This document shows, piece by piece, positions 1 to 9,000 of a DNA stretch of 30,764 nucleotides (the first letter of the stretch is position 1; each line of letters begins with the position of its first letter). This DNA is from Actinomycetales bacterium UBA1416 (GTDB lineage Bacteria > Actinomycetota > Actinomycetes > Actinomycetales > Actinomycetaceae): assembly GCA_002304945.1 (NCBI GenBank), contig DBPQ01000030.1, positions 50,457 to 81,220 of the forward strand, in the 5' to 3' direction. The notes beneath the pieces were generated by a model. It was not told where the DNA came from. It did no database searches and saw only the letters and a program-made list of their open reading frames with translations. A program made the position numbers and the translations under genes.

Positions 1-15
1 GGCGCCGGGGACCAA

Positions 16-57
16 TGTCTCTTGTTCGCGGCATCGTGGAGGTCTAGGCCTGAGACA
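16..57. repeat. short inverted repeat, possible insertion-sequence end
   Basis: TGTCTC at 16-21 is answered by its complement GAGACA at 52-57. The block lies just upstream of an oxidoreductase gene that has no start codon. A TGT...ACA outline and the AACAGGAAGGGA tract that follows at 63-74 remind me of the ends and transposase leader of IS481-type elements in actinomycetes. That resemblance is from memory and could be wrong. No transposase is visible in the window. Confidence 0.25.
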
Positions 58-973
58 CGATCAACAGGAAGGGAGCGGGCCCCGTTCCTGGCGTGCGGTG
101 CGACTGGGGAACTCGGCGGCCGGGTGGTGCGGCTCCTGCGGGAGAGCGGGAACGAGGTCCGGGCTCTGGTCCGGCCCGGGACCGATGCGACGGCGCTGGA
201 GGGTGTCGAGGTGATCCGAGGGGATCTCCGCCAGCCGGCGACGTTGGCGCCCGCGCTCTCCGGCGTCGACACGGTGGTCACGACGGTCACCTCGATCGGC
301 CGCTCCATGGCCGAGGGGCCTGACCATCGCGGACGTGGACGCGACCGGGACGCAGAACCTTGTCAGGGCAGCGGAGCGGGCGGGCGTGCGGCGGTTCGTC
401 TACGTGTCCGCCGCCGGGATGGGCGAGGCCTTCGCGCGCAGCGCCCCGCTGATGGCCGCGAAGCTGAGCGTCGAGAGGATGCTCGCGCGGTCGCCCATGC
501 AGGTGGTGCTCGTCCGGCCGGACATGTTCCAGGAGGTGTGGCTGGCACCGGCGTCCGGGATCAAGCCGGCGGAGGGCAAGGCTCTCATCTACGGGAAGGG
601 CACACTGGCGCACCGGTACGTGGCGATCGACGACGTCGCGGCGCTCTGCACCCACGTCACGCTTGCCGAGGACCCGCCACACGTCGTCGAGTTCGGCGGC
701 GCGGAGGCGCTGTCCCGGCTGCAGGTGGTGGCGGCGTTCGAGAAGGCCGCCGGGAGGAAGTACAGGGTGCGGCACGTGCCGGTGCCCGTGCTCACCATCG
801 GCCACCGGCTGCTCGGGCGGATCAAGCCGGACCTGGCCTCGATCATGGGCATGGCGCTCTTCTTCGACACCCACCCCGGAACCTGGGACGACACCCCTCT
901 CCGCCAGGCGGGCATCGACCCGAGACCGGCCACGGAGTACATCCAGCGGGCCGCGGGGTCGCCCGCGCACTGA
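22..973 (+). pseudogene. NmrA-like NAD(P)-binding oxidoreductase, frameshifted and lacking a start
   Basis: The product resembles NmrA/atypical short-chain dehydrogenases, Rossmann proteins that bind NAD(P) and act as reductases or redox sensors. The first frame shows the dinucleotide loop GATGELGG near 97-120, then VRALVRPG and the DTVVTTVTS strand. It loses homology after SMAEG near 318. Similarity resumes one frame over, from LTIADVDATGTQNLV at about 320, and runs through FVYVSAAGMGE to the stop at 971-973. Removing one G from the GGGG run at 315-318 joins the two parts exactly. The 5' end is also abnormal. The only start in the first frame is a TTG at 22, and the 20 or so residues after it do not look like protein of this family. 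A Shine-Dalgarno-like AGGAAGGGA at 66-74 sits where the true start should follow, but no ATG or GTG does. Two lesions make a dead gene more likely than a single sequencing error. Confidence 0.75.
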
Positions 974-1004
974 CCCTCGGTCCAGTGGGTTCAGTCCGCT
1001 GGGC

Positions 1005-2297
1005 TCAGTCCGCGCCCGGGTCCCGGATCGCGGCGAGGAAGAGGGTCAGCCCGGTGTCCTCGTGGGCCACGCGGACGAGGAAGGGCCGGTCGAAGCGCAC
1101 CTCGACCGCCGGCAGCGGCGCCGCACTCCCCGCGACCCCGATCTCCGTCACCGCGGCCGCCACGGTGCCGTCCTCATCCACCATGAGGCGGGCCTGCTGC
1201 ACTGCCTGGTCCACGAACAGCGAATCCGCTGTGGTGATGCCGGAGAGGTCCGGGGCGTCGAACAGCTCCCCCAGCCCCACGTCCGTGAGCGACGGCGTCA
1301 GGTCGAGCGGGCGAGCCTCCAGGTCGAGGACCGGCACGGCGACCGTCACCGAGCCGGCGGGCTCCGTCCCGTCCCACAACGCCGCGAGCGTGGCGGCGTC
1401 GGCGCCAGCGGGGTCGACGCCGTCGGGCGGCAGCACGAGATCGGCAACGAAGCCGTCTACGTACGGCAGCCGCACCGCGGTCCAGCCGTCGGTCTCGGTG
1501 ACCGGCCAGGCGCCGTCGGCGGTGCCGTGCATCATCTCGACGTCCACCATCCCATCCGGAGTCTCGAACGGCTCCTCGAACGTGCTGTTCGGATCGAACG
1601 GGACGAGCCAGCGGGCCGCTAGCACGATCGCATCCTGCAGGACGAGGCGGAGGCTTGGCTTCGGCACGATCGCGGACTGCGGGATGAGGCCGCCAGTCTC
1701 CCGGTTCACCCACTCGTCCAGCACCGGCTTCGCGGCGTCCGTTCCGAGGTCCACGGTCTCGGTCCCCGCGTCGTAGCTCCGCGCAAGAACCTCGAGGAAC
1801 GCCTGCTCCGGAACCAGCTCCTCGTCGAGGAGCACCCGGTCCGCGAGGTGGAGCAGCGGTGCCTCGGGCAGTTCATCTCCGGCCGCCACTGCCGGATCGC
1901 CGTCGTGGACGAGCAGGGCGCCGCGCAGCGCGTTCACCGCATCCGTGCGGTCGGCGCCGGCGGCACCGAGCGCGGCGTCGAACGACTCCGCCGTCCCGCC
2001 GCGGGCGCCCTCCGCCAGCATCGCGAGCGCCACGTACGCGCTGAAGGGCGAGACCACCACGTTCGGCGCCTCCCCGGAGCGCAGCATCGCGAGCCCGAGT
2101 TCGTCATTCGCCGCCAGGAGCTGGGGTAGCGCGGACGCCTCCCCCAGGCTGACCTGCTGGTAGGCCGCGTCGGCGCGGTACTGGCCCACGGACGGCTGCG
2201 CCGCGCACGCCGCCAATACCCCCACTGCCGCCACCGCGGCCACGGAGCGGATCGATGCCGCGCGGGCGCGCGGGCCCGCAACCAGGGGACGCCTCAT
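1005..2297 (-). CDS. serpin family lipoprotein (serine protease inhibitor)
   Basis: This is a serpin: a protein that traps a serine or cysteine protease after cleavage of its exposed reactive loop. The ATG at 2297 is chosen because it gives a clean lipoprotein signal: basic MRRP, a hydrophobic stretch, and the lipobox L28-A29-A30-C31. The longer reading from 2333 adds 12 unlikely residues. The product of 430 residues is near normal serpin size plus a signal. NVVVSPFSAYVALAMLAEGA (residues 68-87) is the conserved serpin helix region. WLVPFDPNSTFEEPF corresponds to the W-x-x-x-F breach motif. FDRPFLVRVAHEDTG near the C-terminus is the closing signature. The reactive loop lies at about 374-398; its hinge DGTVAAAVTE has the small residues expected of an inhibitory serpin. 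By hinge counting, P1 falls on a small residue (Ser or Ala), which would suit an elastase- or subtilisin-like target; this is inference. It is probably tethered outside the membrane and is divergent from the methyltransferase gene at 2390. Confidence 0.9.
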   Translation of the reverse strand: MRRPLVAGPRARAASIRSVAAVAAVGVLAACAAQPSVGQYRADAAYQQVSLGEASALPQLLAANDELGLAMLRSGEAPNVVVSPFSAYVALAMLAEGARGGTAESFDAALGAAGADRTDAVNALRGALLVHDGDPAVAAGDELPEAPLLHLADRVLLDEELVPEQAFLEVLARSYDAGTETVDLGTDAAKPVLDEWVNRETGGLIPQSAIVPKPSLRLVLQDAIVLAARWLVPFDPNSTFEEPFETPDGMVDVEMMHGTADGAWPVTETDGWTAVRLPYVDGFVADLVLPPDGVDPAGADAATLAALWDGTEPAGSVTVAVPVLDLEARPLDLTPSLTDVGLGELFDAPDLSGITTADSLFVDQAVQQARLMVDEDGTVAAAVTEIGVAGSAAPLPAVEVRFDRPFLVRVAHEDTGLTLFLAAIRDPGAD

Positions 2298-2377
2298 ACC
2301 GTGAGAATGTCGCCTCAGCCCCGAATCATGCACATCGAATCACCATCGGCGCAGCGCATGCCGAGGATGCGTCCCGG

Positions 2378-2383
2378 TAGCGT
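2378..2383 (+). promoter_or_regulatory. -10 element of a leaderless promoter for the methyltransferase
   Basis: TAGCGT fits the actinobacterial -10 TANNNT and is followed by exactly six bases (TGGGAC) before GTG at 2390. Transcription would start at or within a base of the start codon, and no Shine-Dalgarno is present. Confidence 0.55.
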
Positions 2384-2389
2384 TGGGAC

Positions 2390-3037
2390 GTGAGCGCATT
2401 CGACGCCAAGGCCACGGGGTGGGACGACGAGGCGAAGGTGGCCCGCGCCGTCGTCGTCGCCGGGGAGATCGGGGAGCAGGTACCCCTGGCCGAGGTCACC
2501 GACCTCTTCGAGTTCGGCTGCGGGACCGGCCTGCTGAGCCTGGCGCTGGACCCGCGCCCGCCGCGCGCACTCCTCACCGACACCTCGGCGGGCATGCTCG
2601 CGGTGGTGCGCGACAAGATCTTGGCCGAGGGACTCCCCGGATGGGAGGCCGCGCCGCTGGACCTCACCGTCACGGACGGGCCGGAGGGCGCCTTCGACCT
2701 GGTGGTGAGCCTGCTCGCGCTGCACCACGTCCACGACGTCCCGGCCCTGCTGGCCCGGTTCCGGCGCCTGCTGCGCCCCGGCGGGTGGGTGGCCCTCAGC
2801 GACCTCGACGACGACGAGGGCCAGTTCCACGACGCCCACACCCACCGCCACCACGACGGCTTCGACCGGGACACCCTCGCGCGTTGGCTCACCGACGCCG
2901 GGTTCCGCGACGTCACCTTCACGACGCCGCACGTGCTCGCCAAGGTGGTCGACGGCGTCGAACGGGACTTCTCGCTGTTCCTGGCGGTGGGTCGCGCCAC
3001 CCGCCGTGATCGACAGCCCCGCCAGCCCGTGCCATGA
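2390..3037 (+). CDS. class I SAM-dependent methyltransferase
   Basis: This is a soluble 215-residue methyltransferase of the UbiE/Methyltransf_11 type; its substrate cannot be read from the sequence. Motif I is LFEFGCGTGLLSLAL (39-53), the S-adenosylmethionine loop. The ALLTDTSAGML strand follows and supplies the acidic residue that binds the ribose. FDLVVSLLALHHVHD is motif II, and LLRPGGWVALSDL is motif III. A His/Asp-rich segment, HDAHTHRHHDGFD, precedes the C-terminal DAGFRDV strand. GTG at 2390 is the start; it has a -10 hexamer six bases before it and no ribosome binding site. The stop overlaps the next start as ATGA, so the LmeA-like protein is probably translated by coupling. The arginine-rich last ten residues are likely unstructured. 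Confidence 0.88.
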   Translation: MSAFDAKATGWDDEAKVARAVVVAGEIGEQVPLAEVTDLFEFGCGTGLLSLALDPRPPRALLTDTSAGMLAVVRDKILAEGLPGWEAAPLDLTVTDGPEGAFDLVVSLLALHHVHDVPALLARFRRLLRPGGWVALSDLDDDEGQFHDAHTHRHHDGFDRDTLARWLTDAGFRDVTFTTPHVLAKVVDGVERDFSLFLAVGRATRRDRQPRQPVP

Positions 3038-3792
3038 CCGGGCCTGTGGCCTCGCCCGACACCGCGTCCACGGGCAACGACCGCGCCCGCACCACCCGGG
3101 CACGGGCCCTTGACTGGCTGATCGGCGCGGCCGGAATGTTACTCGTGCTCGTGCTGCTGGCCGGAATCCTCTGGATCGCCCTCAGCCGACCGGCCGGCGA
3201 CGCACCGGAGTCGCCTGTCACGTCCGGCCCCGGGACCACGCCCAGCGCGGCTCCGACGCCCGCCCGCACTCCCCCGCCCGGCCTTCGCACCGACGAGGTG
3301 TGGCTCGGGGACATCGCCCTCGACTCCGGTGCCGTCGTCGCCGCCGGCACGCTCCTGCGGGACGTGCGGGCCACCGGGGTGGACGTGACGTCCGGCGAGG
3401 ACGGCATCAGCGCCGCCCGCCTCGTCCTCGACGCGACCGTGCCCTTCGACGTCGTGGGCGACGAACTGGGGCCGGACACGCTCGTCGGCCCCGGCGAGGA
3501 CGGTGAGGCTCGCGTCGTGCGGACGGTGGAGGCGCTCGGACGTGAGCTGGACGTCGTCGCCGCCGGCACCGTCGAGGTGGTGGCCGGGCGGCTCGTGGTC
3601 GAGCCCACCTCCATCGACATCGGCGGCCCGGCGTTCCTCGCCGACCTGCTCGCATCCATCGTGCGCGAGTTCGTCACGATCGAGCACGAGATCGAGGGGC
3701 TCCCCGAGGGGCTCGTGCTGCAATCGGTGCGGGTCCAGGACGACGGCTTCCGCGCCCACCTCGAGGGCAGCGACGTGGTGATCGCGAACTGA
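3034..3792 (+). CDS. LmeA/DUF2993-like phospholipid-binding protein, membrane anchored
   Basis: This 252-residue protein resembles the DUF2993/LmeA family. The mycobacterial member LmeA binds phosphatidylinositides and supports maturation of mannan in the cell envelope. A basic N-terminus leads into one membrane segment at about residues 27-52 (WLIGAAGMLLVLVLLAGILW). A Ser/Thr/Pro-rich linker follows to about 88, then an extracytoplasmic domain. The domain shows the family alternation of short strands, for example LRDVRATGVDVTSGEDGISA, LDVVAAGTVEVVAGRLVVEP, and the closing LPEGLVLQSVRVQDDGFRAH with DVVIAN. The start overlaps the methyltransferase stop by four bases. A role in envelope lipid or glycolipid handling is inferred from the family only. 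Confidence 0.8.
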   Translation: MTGPVASPDTASTGNDRARTTRARALDWLIGAAGMLLVLVLLAGILWIALSRPAGDAPESPVTSGPGTTPSAAPTPARTPPPGLRTDEVWLGDIALDSGAVVAAGTLLRDVRATGVDVTSGEDGISAARLVLDATVPFDVVGDELGPDTLVGPGEDGEARVVRTVEALGRELDVVAAGTVEVVAGRLVVEPTSIDIGGPAFLADLLASIVREFVTIEHEIEGLPEGLVLQSVRVQDDGFRAHLEGSDVVIAN

Positions 3793-3856
3793 CGGCCCGC
3801 CTCCCCGGTTCCCGGAGATCCAGGAGCTCGAGAGGCCCACGCCGGGGCCCGGAGAG

Positions 3857-4825
3857 GTGGTGCTCAAGGTCGCGGGTTCGGGTGCCTGCCACTCGGACGT
3901 CGCGCTCTTCCATGACTACGACGCGGATCCCACCGGCAAGCTCACGCCGCCCTACGTCCTCGGCCACGAGGTCTCGGGCTGGGTGGACGAGGTCGGACCG
4001 GGCGTCACGGGCTTCGAGGTGGGCTCCGCGCACCTCGTGTATGGCCCGATCGGCTGCCAGCGCTGCCGCGCCTGCTCGAGGGGACAGGACACCTACTGCG
4101 AGAACGTCGCGGAGATGTCGTACCTCGCCACCGGCCTCGGCAGGGACGGTGGGATGGCGGAGTACGTCGTCGTCCCGGCCCGCAACCTCGTTCCCCTCGG
4201 CGACGCCGACCCCATCGCGGCCGCGCCCCTCGCCGATGCCGGCCTCACGCCGTACCACACCATCAAGAACGCGTTGCCGGCGCTCGCGGGCGGCGGCAAG
4301 TACGCCCTCGTCATCGGCCTCGGAGGCCTCGGTTACATGGCAGTCCAGATGCTCGCCGCGCTCTCCGGCGCCACGATCCTCGTCACCGACATGAAGGAGG
4401 ACGCGATGAAGGCGGTCGAGCAGTTCGGCGGCGTACCCGTCGCCGGCGGCGAGGGCCAGGCGGACCGGATCCACGAGGCCACCAAGGGCCACGGCGTGGA
4501 CGCCGTGTTCGACTTCGTCGGTGTCACCCCGACCATCGAGCTCGCGATGACCGTCGTCCGCCGCCAGGGATCCGTCGTGATCGCCGGCATCGCCGGCCAC
4601 CCCTACGAGTGGAGCTTCTACAAGGCCCCCTACGAGGCCAAGCTCTACAACACGGACTGGGGCACCATCGAGGACCTCTACGACGTGGTGGCCCTCTACA
4701 AGGACGGCAAGATCTCCCCGCACATCGAGAAGTACACCCTCGAGGGTGGGCTCGAGGCCTACCAGAAGCTGGTGGACGGCACGCTCTCCGCGCGCGCCGT
4801 AATCGTGCCGCACGCCGAGTCCTGA
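3857..4825 (+). CDS. zinc-dependent alcohol dehydrogenase, N-terminus truncated
   Basis: This is a medium-chain alcohol dehydrogenase that oxidises alcohols with NAD. The catalytic-zinc residues are visible as GACHSD (Cys) and LGHEVSG (His-Glu). The structural zinc loop is CQRCRACSRGQDTYC (four Cys). The nucleotide loop is GLGGLG, and an acidic residue in VTDMKE after the second strand favours NAD over NADP. GTG at 3857 is the first usable start, yet homology clearly begins earlier: from 3809 the same frame reads FPEIQELERPTPGPGEVVLK, the family's first strands. No ATG, GTG or TTG precedes it before an in-frame stop at 3779. About ten N-terminal codons and the start are therefore missing, and the gene abuts the LmeA stop at 3792. 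It is either a recent deletion derivative or is read from 3857 as a shortened, possibly inactive enzyme. Confidence 0.75.
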   Translation: MVLKVAGSGACHSDVALFHDYDADPTGKLTPPYVLGHEVSGWVDEVGPGVTGFEVGSAHLVYGPIGCQRCRACSRGQDTYCENVAEMSYLATGLGRDGGMAEYVVVPARNLVPLGDADPIAAAPLADAGLTPYHTIKNALPALAGGGKYALVIGLGGLGYMAVQMLAALSGATILVTDMKEDAMKAVEQFGGVPVAGGEGQADRIHEATKGHGVDAVFDFVGVTPTIELAMTVVRRQGSVVIAGIAGHPYEWSFYKAPYEAKLYNTDWGTIEDLYDVVALYKDGKISPHIEKYTLEGGLEAYQKLVDGTLSARAVIVPHAES

Positions 4826-4828
4826 CGA

Positions 4829-4850
4829 GCCTCGCCCGGCTCGGGCGGGG
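4829..4850. terminator. possible weak terminator hairpin between convergent genes
   Basis: CTCGCCC and GGGCGGG can pair around a GGCTC loop in the 27 bases between the convergent alcohol dehydrogenase and nagA. One pair is a G-U wobble and there is no U-tract, so termination is uncertain. Confidence 0.3.
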
Positions 4851-4852
4851 CG

Positions 4853-5977
4853 TCAGGGGTGGATGGCCTGGCCGTGGCGCATCACGTGCGTCACCGCCAG
4901 GCCGTCGTCGAGCGCGACGAGGTCTGCGTGGTGCCCGGCCGCGATCCGCCCCACCCCGTGGAGGCCGAGGTGGCGGGCGGGGGTGGAGGTCGCGGCGCGC
5001 AGCGCGTCCGTGAGGTCCACCCCCGCTGCCACCGCGGTGCGGATGGCCCGGTCGAGGGTGAGGGTGCTGCCCGCGATCGTGTCGGTCCCGGCGAGGCGGG
5101 CGACGCCGTCGCGCACCTCCACCGGAAGATCGCCGAGCACGTAGTCGCCGTCCGCCGCGCCCGCCGCGGCCATGGCATCGGTGACGAGGACCACCCTGTC
5201 CGGCGCAGTGGCCATCACGAACGCGGCCAGGTCCGGCGCCACGTGCACGCCGTCGACGATGAGTTCGACGAACACCCGCTCGTGCGCCCACAACGCCAGC
5301 ACGGGGCCGGGCGCGCGGTGGTGCATCGGGGGCATCGCGTTGAACAGATGGGTGGCACCGGTGGCGCCGGCGGCGATGGCGGCGCGAGTGGTCCCATGGT
5401 CCGCACCCGTGTGGCCGACGGCGGCGACCACCCCCCGGGCGGCCAGCAGGGCGATCGACTCCAGCGCACCGGGGAGCTCCGGGGCGATGGTGACCATGCG
5501 GATGGTTCCGCGGCCACGGTCGACGAGCGCCGCGACGTCGGCCGGCGCGGGGATGACGAGGAGGGCGGGGTCGTGGGCGCCTCGGTACTCCGGGGCGAGC
5601 CACGGTCCCTCGAGGTGGATGCCGGCGATCGTGCCGCGTTCGACCTCGAGGGTGAGGACGTCGACCTGCCGTTCGAGGGCCGCGGTGGACCCTGTCACGA
5701 GGCTGGCGACCACGGTCGTGGTGCCGTGGGCGAGGTGCGTTGCGGCTGCCCGCGCGACGTCGGCAGGGTCCTCGGTCACGAAGGACGCCCCACCTCCACC
5801 GTGGCAGTGCACGTCCACGAACCCGGGGGCGAGGACGGGGAGCGAGAGATCCGGGTGTGCCGGTGGGACGCCGTCGCCAACCTCCACGATCGTCCCGCCC
5901 TCGATGCGCACCCAGCCGCTGCGGAAGCTCGTGCCGTCGAAGAGCCGGTCCGCGGCGATCAGCGTGGTCGGGGCCAT
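4853..5977 (-). CDS. nagA: N-acetylglucosamine-6-phosphate deacetylase
   Basis: NagA hydrolyses N-acetylglucosamine 6-phosphate to glucosamine 6-phosphate and acetate in the cytoplasm. This is the committed step in using chitin- or peptidoglycan-derived GlcNAc. The 374 residues match the usual length. The amidohydrolase metal site is readable: H57 and H59 in DVHCHGGG, E123 in HLEGPWL, H189 in VGHTGA, H210 in THLFNAM, and the catalytic base D267 in VTDAMAAAG. VDGVH (241-245) is the substrate-phosphate region. The HxH pair is complete, unlike E. coli NagA, where one position is Gln. The ATG at 5977 has TAGGTT six bases upstream, so the mRNA is probably leaderless. No nagB, PTS gene or GntR regulator adjoins it, so it stands alone between convergent and tandem neighbours. 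Confidence 0.95.
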   Translation of the reverse strand: MAPTTLIAADRLFDGTSFRSGWVRIEGGTIVEVGDGVPPAHPDLSLPVLAPGFVDVHCHGGGGASFVTEDPADVARAAATHLAHGTTTVVASLVTGSTAALERQVDVLTLEVERGTIAGIHLEGPWLAPEYRGAHDPALLVIPAPADVAALVDRGRGTIRMVTIAPELPGALESIALLAARGVVAAVGHTGADHGTTRAAIAAGATGATHLFNAMPPMHHRAPGPVLALWAHERVFVELIVDGVHVAPDLAAFVMATAPDRVVLVTDAMAAAGAADGDYVLGDLPVEVRDGVARLAGTDTIAGSTLTLDRAIRTAVAAGVDLTDALRAATSTPARHLGLHGVGRIAAGHHADLVALDDGLAVTHVMRHGQAIHP

Positions 5978-5983
5978 GACCGC

Positions 5984-5989
5984 AACCTA
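5984..5989 (-). promoter_or_regulatory. -10 element of a leaderless nagA promoter
   Basis: On the minus strand TAGGTT is followed by six bases (GCGGTC) and then the nagA ATG. It matches TANNNT with the spacing expected when transcription starts at the first codon. Confidence 0.55.
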
Positions 5990-5990
5990 C

Positions 5991-6013
5991 CGCGCGGCCA
6001 CTGCGACCGCGCG
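5991..6013 (-). terminator. hairpin downstream of the giant gene pair
   Basis: CGCGCGG (5991-5997) and CCGCGCG (6007-6013) form a perfect seven-pair stem with a nine-base loop. It lies 28 bases after the stop at 6042 and just before the nagA promoter, as expected of a hairpin separating the two units. There is no U-tract. Confidence 0.4.
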
Positions 6014-6041
6014 CACCCCGTTCGGCCCGGATCGTGAAAGT

Positions 6042-9000
6042 TCAGAGCATGAAGTGGTCCGCGTACACGAGGCGGTGCGCGGTGCTCGGCGTCCCCTCCT
6101 TCGGCCCCTCGAGCGGGTCGGCGTCGAAGTACTCGTACTCCTCCACGAGCACGCGCCACCGGGTTGAGGTCCCCGGAGTGGCGAGTGCCACGGGCTCGGG
6201 CAGGGGCACCTCCTCGGACCACGTGACGCGCATCCCCTGGACGCCCACCAGCGGCAGGCGGCGCCGCACACGGGAGACCCAGTCGAGGTCCCCGCCACCC
6301 TCACCCGGCGCCTCCTGCACGGTGGCGAACACCTTGCGTGAGGCCTGCAGCACCGTGTCCGCCGAGTCCAGGGGGGCGGCGACCCCATGCTGCGACGCGG
6401 GCATCCGCGTGATCCCGACGGCGCCCGTCACCGTGACCCGCACCGTCGCCTCGGTGCGCCGGCTCGCCGTCGCCACGCGCTCCGGCAGCGGCTGGACCCA
6501 GTCCGCCATCACCACGGGAGAGAGCTCCCGATCGGGCAGCGAATCGGGCTGGTAGCGCGCGACCGCGAGCCGCACGAACGGCCAGAGCGACTCCCCCGGG
6601 TCCATGGCCACGTCCACGAACCACCGCTTCCTCTCCGGGTGGTACTCCGGCCGGTAGCCGAGCACCAGTGCCTCGGGGCTGCCGGCTGCCTCGACCACGC
6701 GGGCGGTCCTGAAGATCGTGACCGGGCGTCCGGGCCGCTCCTCGACCACCTCGCCGGCCATCGCGTTCAGCACCAGGTCCACGGGGTGCACGAGCGGCGG
6801 CAGCAGCGCGTCCGGCGGCAGGCCGGTGACCGCCACGGGGTCCTTCCCCCAACGGGAGGCCATGGTGGGTGGCACGGCACCGGTCGGGTCCAGGACCACG
6901 CCCAGCAGCTCGCCGTCGCCCGAGGAGAACCAGGGGCGCTCCAGCCAGATCCGCGCCCCGGACCGGCGGGTGCGGCGCAGTGCGAACGGCTGGTCAGGCT
7001 CGGTGGCCTCCTCCCACAGGAGGAGCGGCACCACGTCGAGGACCTCCGGGGCGGCGGGCCGGGCCGAGCTGACCACGGTCAGCTCGCGGGGGGCTCCCGC
7101 CAGCAGCGGGTCGTCCGGCGCCGGCAGCTCGGCCGGTGGGAAGTACTCCGCGTACCGGGTGTGGCCGCGCGGCGTGTAGGTCACCCGGCGGTGGTGGGTG
7201 TCCGGGAAGGCCTGGATCGCCCGGTGGGACACCACAGGGACGGTCCCGTCCTGGCCGCCGAGTACCGCGTCCACGAGGTGCAGCAACCCGTACCGCTCGT
7301 TGGGCTGCACCGGGGAGGACAGCACCACGTCCTGGCGGCGCACCCGCACCGGCCCGGGCGCGGCGAGGTCGTCCACCCACTCGTCCCAGCTCGCCTCCAG
7401 GACCAGCCGCTCGGTGCTCGGCCCGTGGACGTCGACGACGCCCACGAGCGCTGCCACCGTCAGGTCCGGCGGCCGCACCAGCACCTTCAGCGCCGCCAGC
7501 TCCGGGGGGCGTACCGGGTGGCGCACCGCGTGCACGAGACGTGCCTCGTGGGCGGGGGTGAGCCACCAGAACCAGCCGTTGGCCGCGGCCCGGGCGAGCA
7601 GTGCGCGCGCCTCCTCGTCGGCGTCCGGAGCGGAGGCCAGGTGGGAGCGCCAGAGGCCCAGGATCCGCAGGTCACTCTCGTCCAGCGCGGAGGACATGGC
7701 GACCCGCACCTGCTCGCCCGCCGGCAGGGTGACGAGCACCCGGTTCCCGTCCCGGCGCGCGCCGAGTTCGTCGCCCGGCTCCACGACCAGCCGCAGCGGT
7801 TCCACGCCCGGCCACGCGCCGTCGTACGGCAGCACCACGGTCTGGAGCACCCGTGGTTCCGGCAGGGCGTGGGGGGCGCCGGCGTCGTGGAACACGAGGG
7901 AGAGGCCGCGCGCGAGCGGATCCGGCAGGTAGGGCAGCACGAGCTGATCGGTGTCGTGCACCACGTACTGGCCCTCGCCGAGCGGGGTGTCCCTCTGCGC
8001 GGTGATCTGCGCCAGGGTCACCGCCGCGTGCGGATCGGCTCCCGGCCGGCTGTGCAGCTCGATGCCGTCCTGGTGCACGGTGCCGTTGGGGTCGTTCGGG
8101 TCCTGGATCCACTCGTCCAGGAGCGTGCCACGCTCCTTCAGCGCGATCGCGAACGCTGCGCGGTGCACGGCCGGGTCGGTGGACCCGATGGCGGCGTCGA
8201 ACATGCCGTGCTGTTCGGCCTCGAGCTGGGTGGCCTTGGGGGGGACCACGTGCCGTTCCGCGGCGACGTCGTCGCGCACCACCAGCCGTTGCAGTGACTC
8301 CCCCACGCCGAGGGGACGGCGGGCCACCAGGGACGGCGGGGGCACCGGATGCCAGCGCAGGAAGGGCCTGGGGGTGGTGACCACCGGCGTGTCGGGCGCC
8401 ACCGGAGCCAGTTCGATGCCCTCGAGGGGCGGTGGGAGGGGGTGCGGGGCGATGGGGTTGACGGCGTCGTCGATCTCCACGAGGGCCTCGGGGTTCACGG
8501 CGATGCTCGGGCGCACCCGCCACGCCTCGTGTGTGCGGGCGAGGCGTCCCACGGCGACGGCGACGCCGCGGCGCACGGCCAGGTCCACCTGGTCCCACTC
8601 GCGCTGCGCCTCCTCGGCCACGCGCCGGCGCAGCATGCCGTCGACGTCGGGGACGCCGGTGACGGCCTCCCGGGGCAGGCGCAGCTCCGGGGTGGAGAGC
8701 CGACCGGCCGCCCGCTCCTGCGCGCCGGACAGGTCCCCGGCGCTCGTGGCGAGGAGGTCGAGGACGGTGCCACCGTCCTCCGGAAGGGTCTGGAGCACCT
8801 CCTGTCGCACGCGGCCGAGCACGCCGCCGCGGTCCTGCTGCACCACCCGGGTGCGCATCCGCTCGAGGTGGGTGCGGGCCTCCGCGATCGCGCGGCGCCG
8901 GGCGGCGGCGCTCAGGGCGGCCGGTGGCCGCGGCACGGAGTTGCCGGCGAGGTCCACCCCACGCACGCGGAAGGAGTAGCTGCGGCCGTACCGCAACCAC

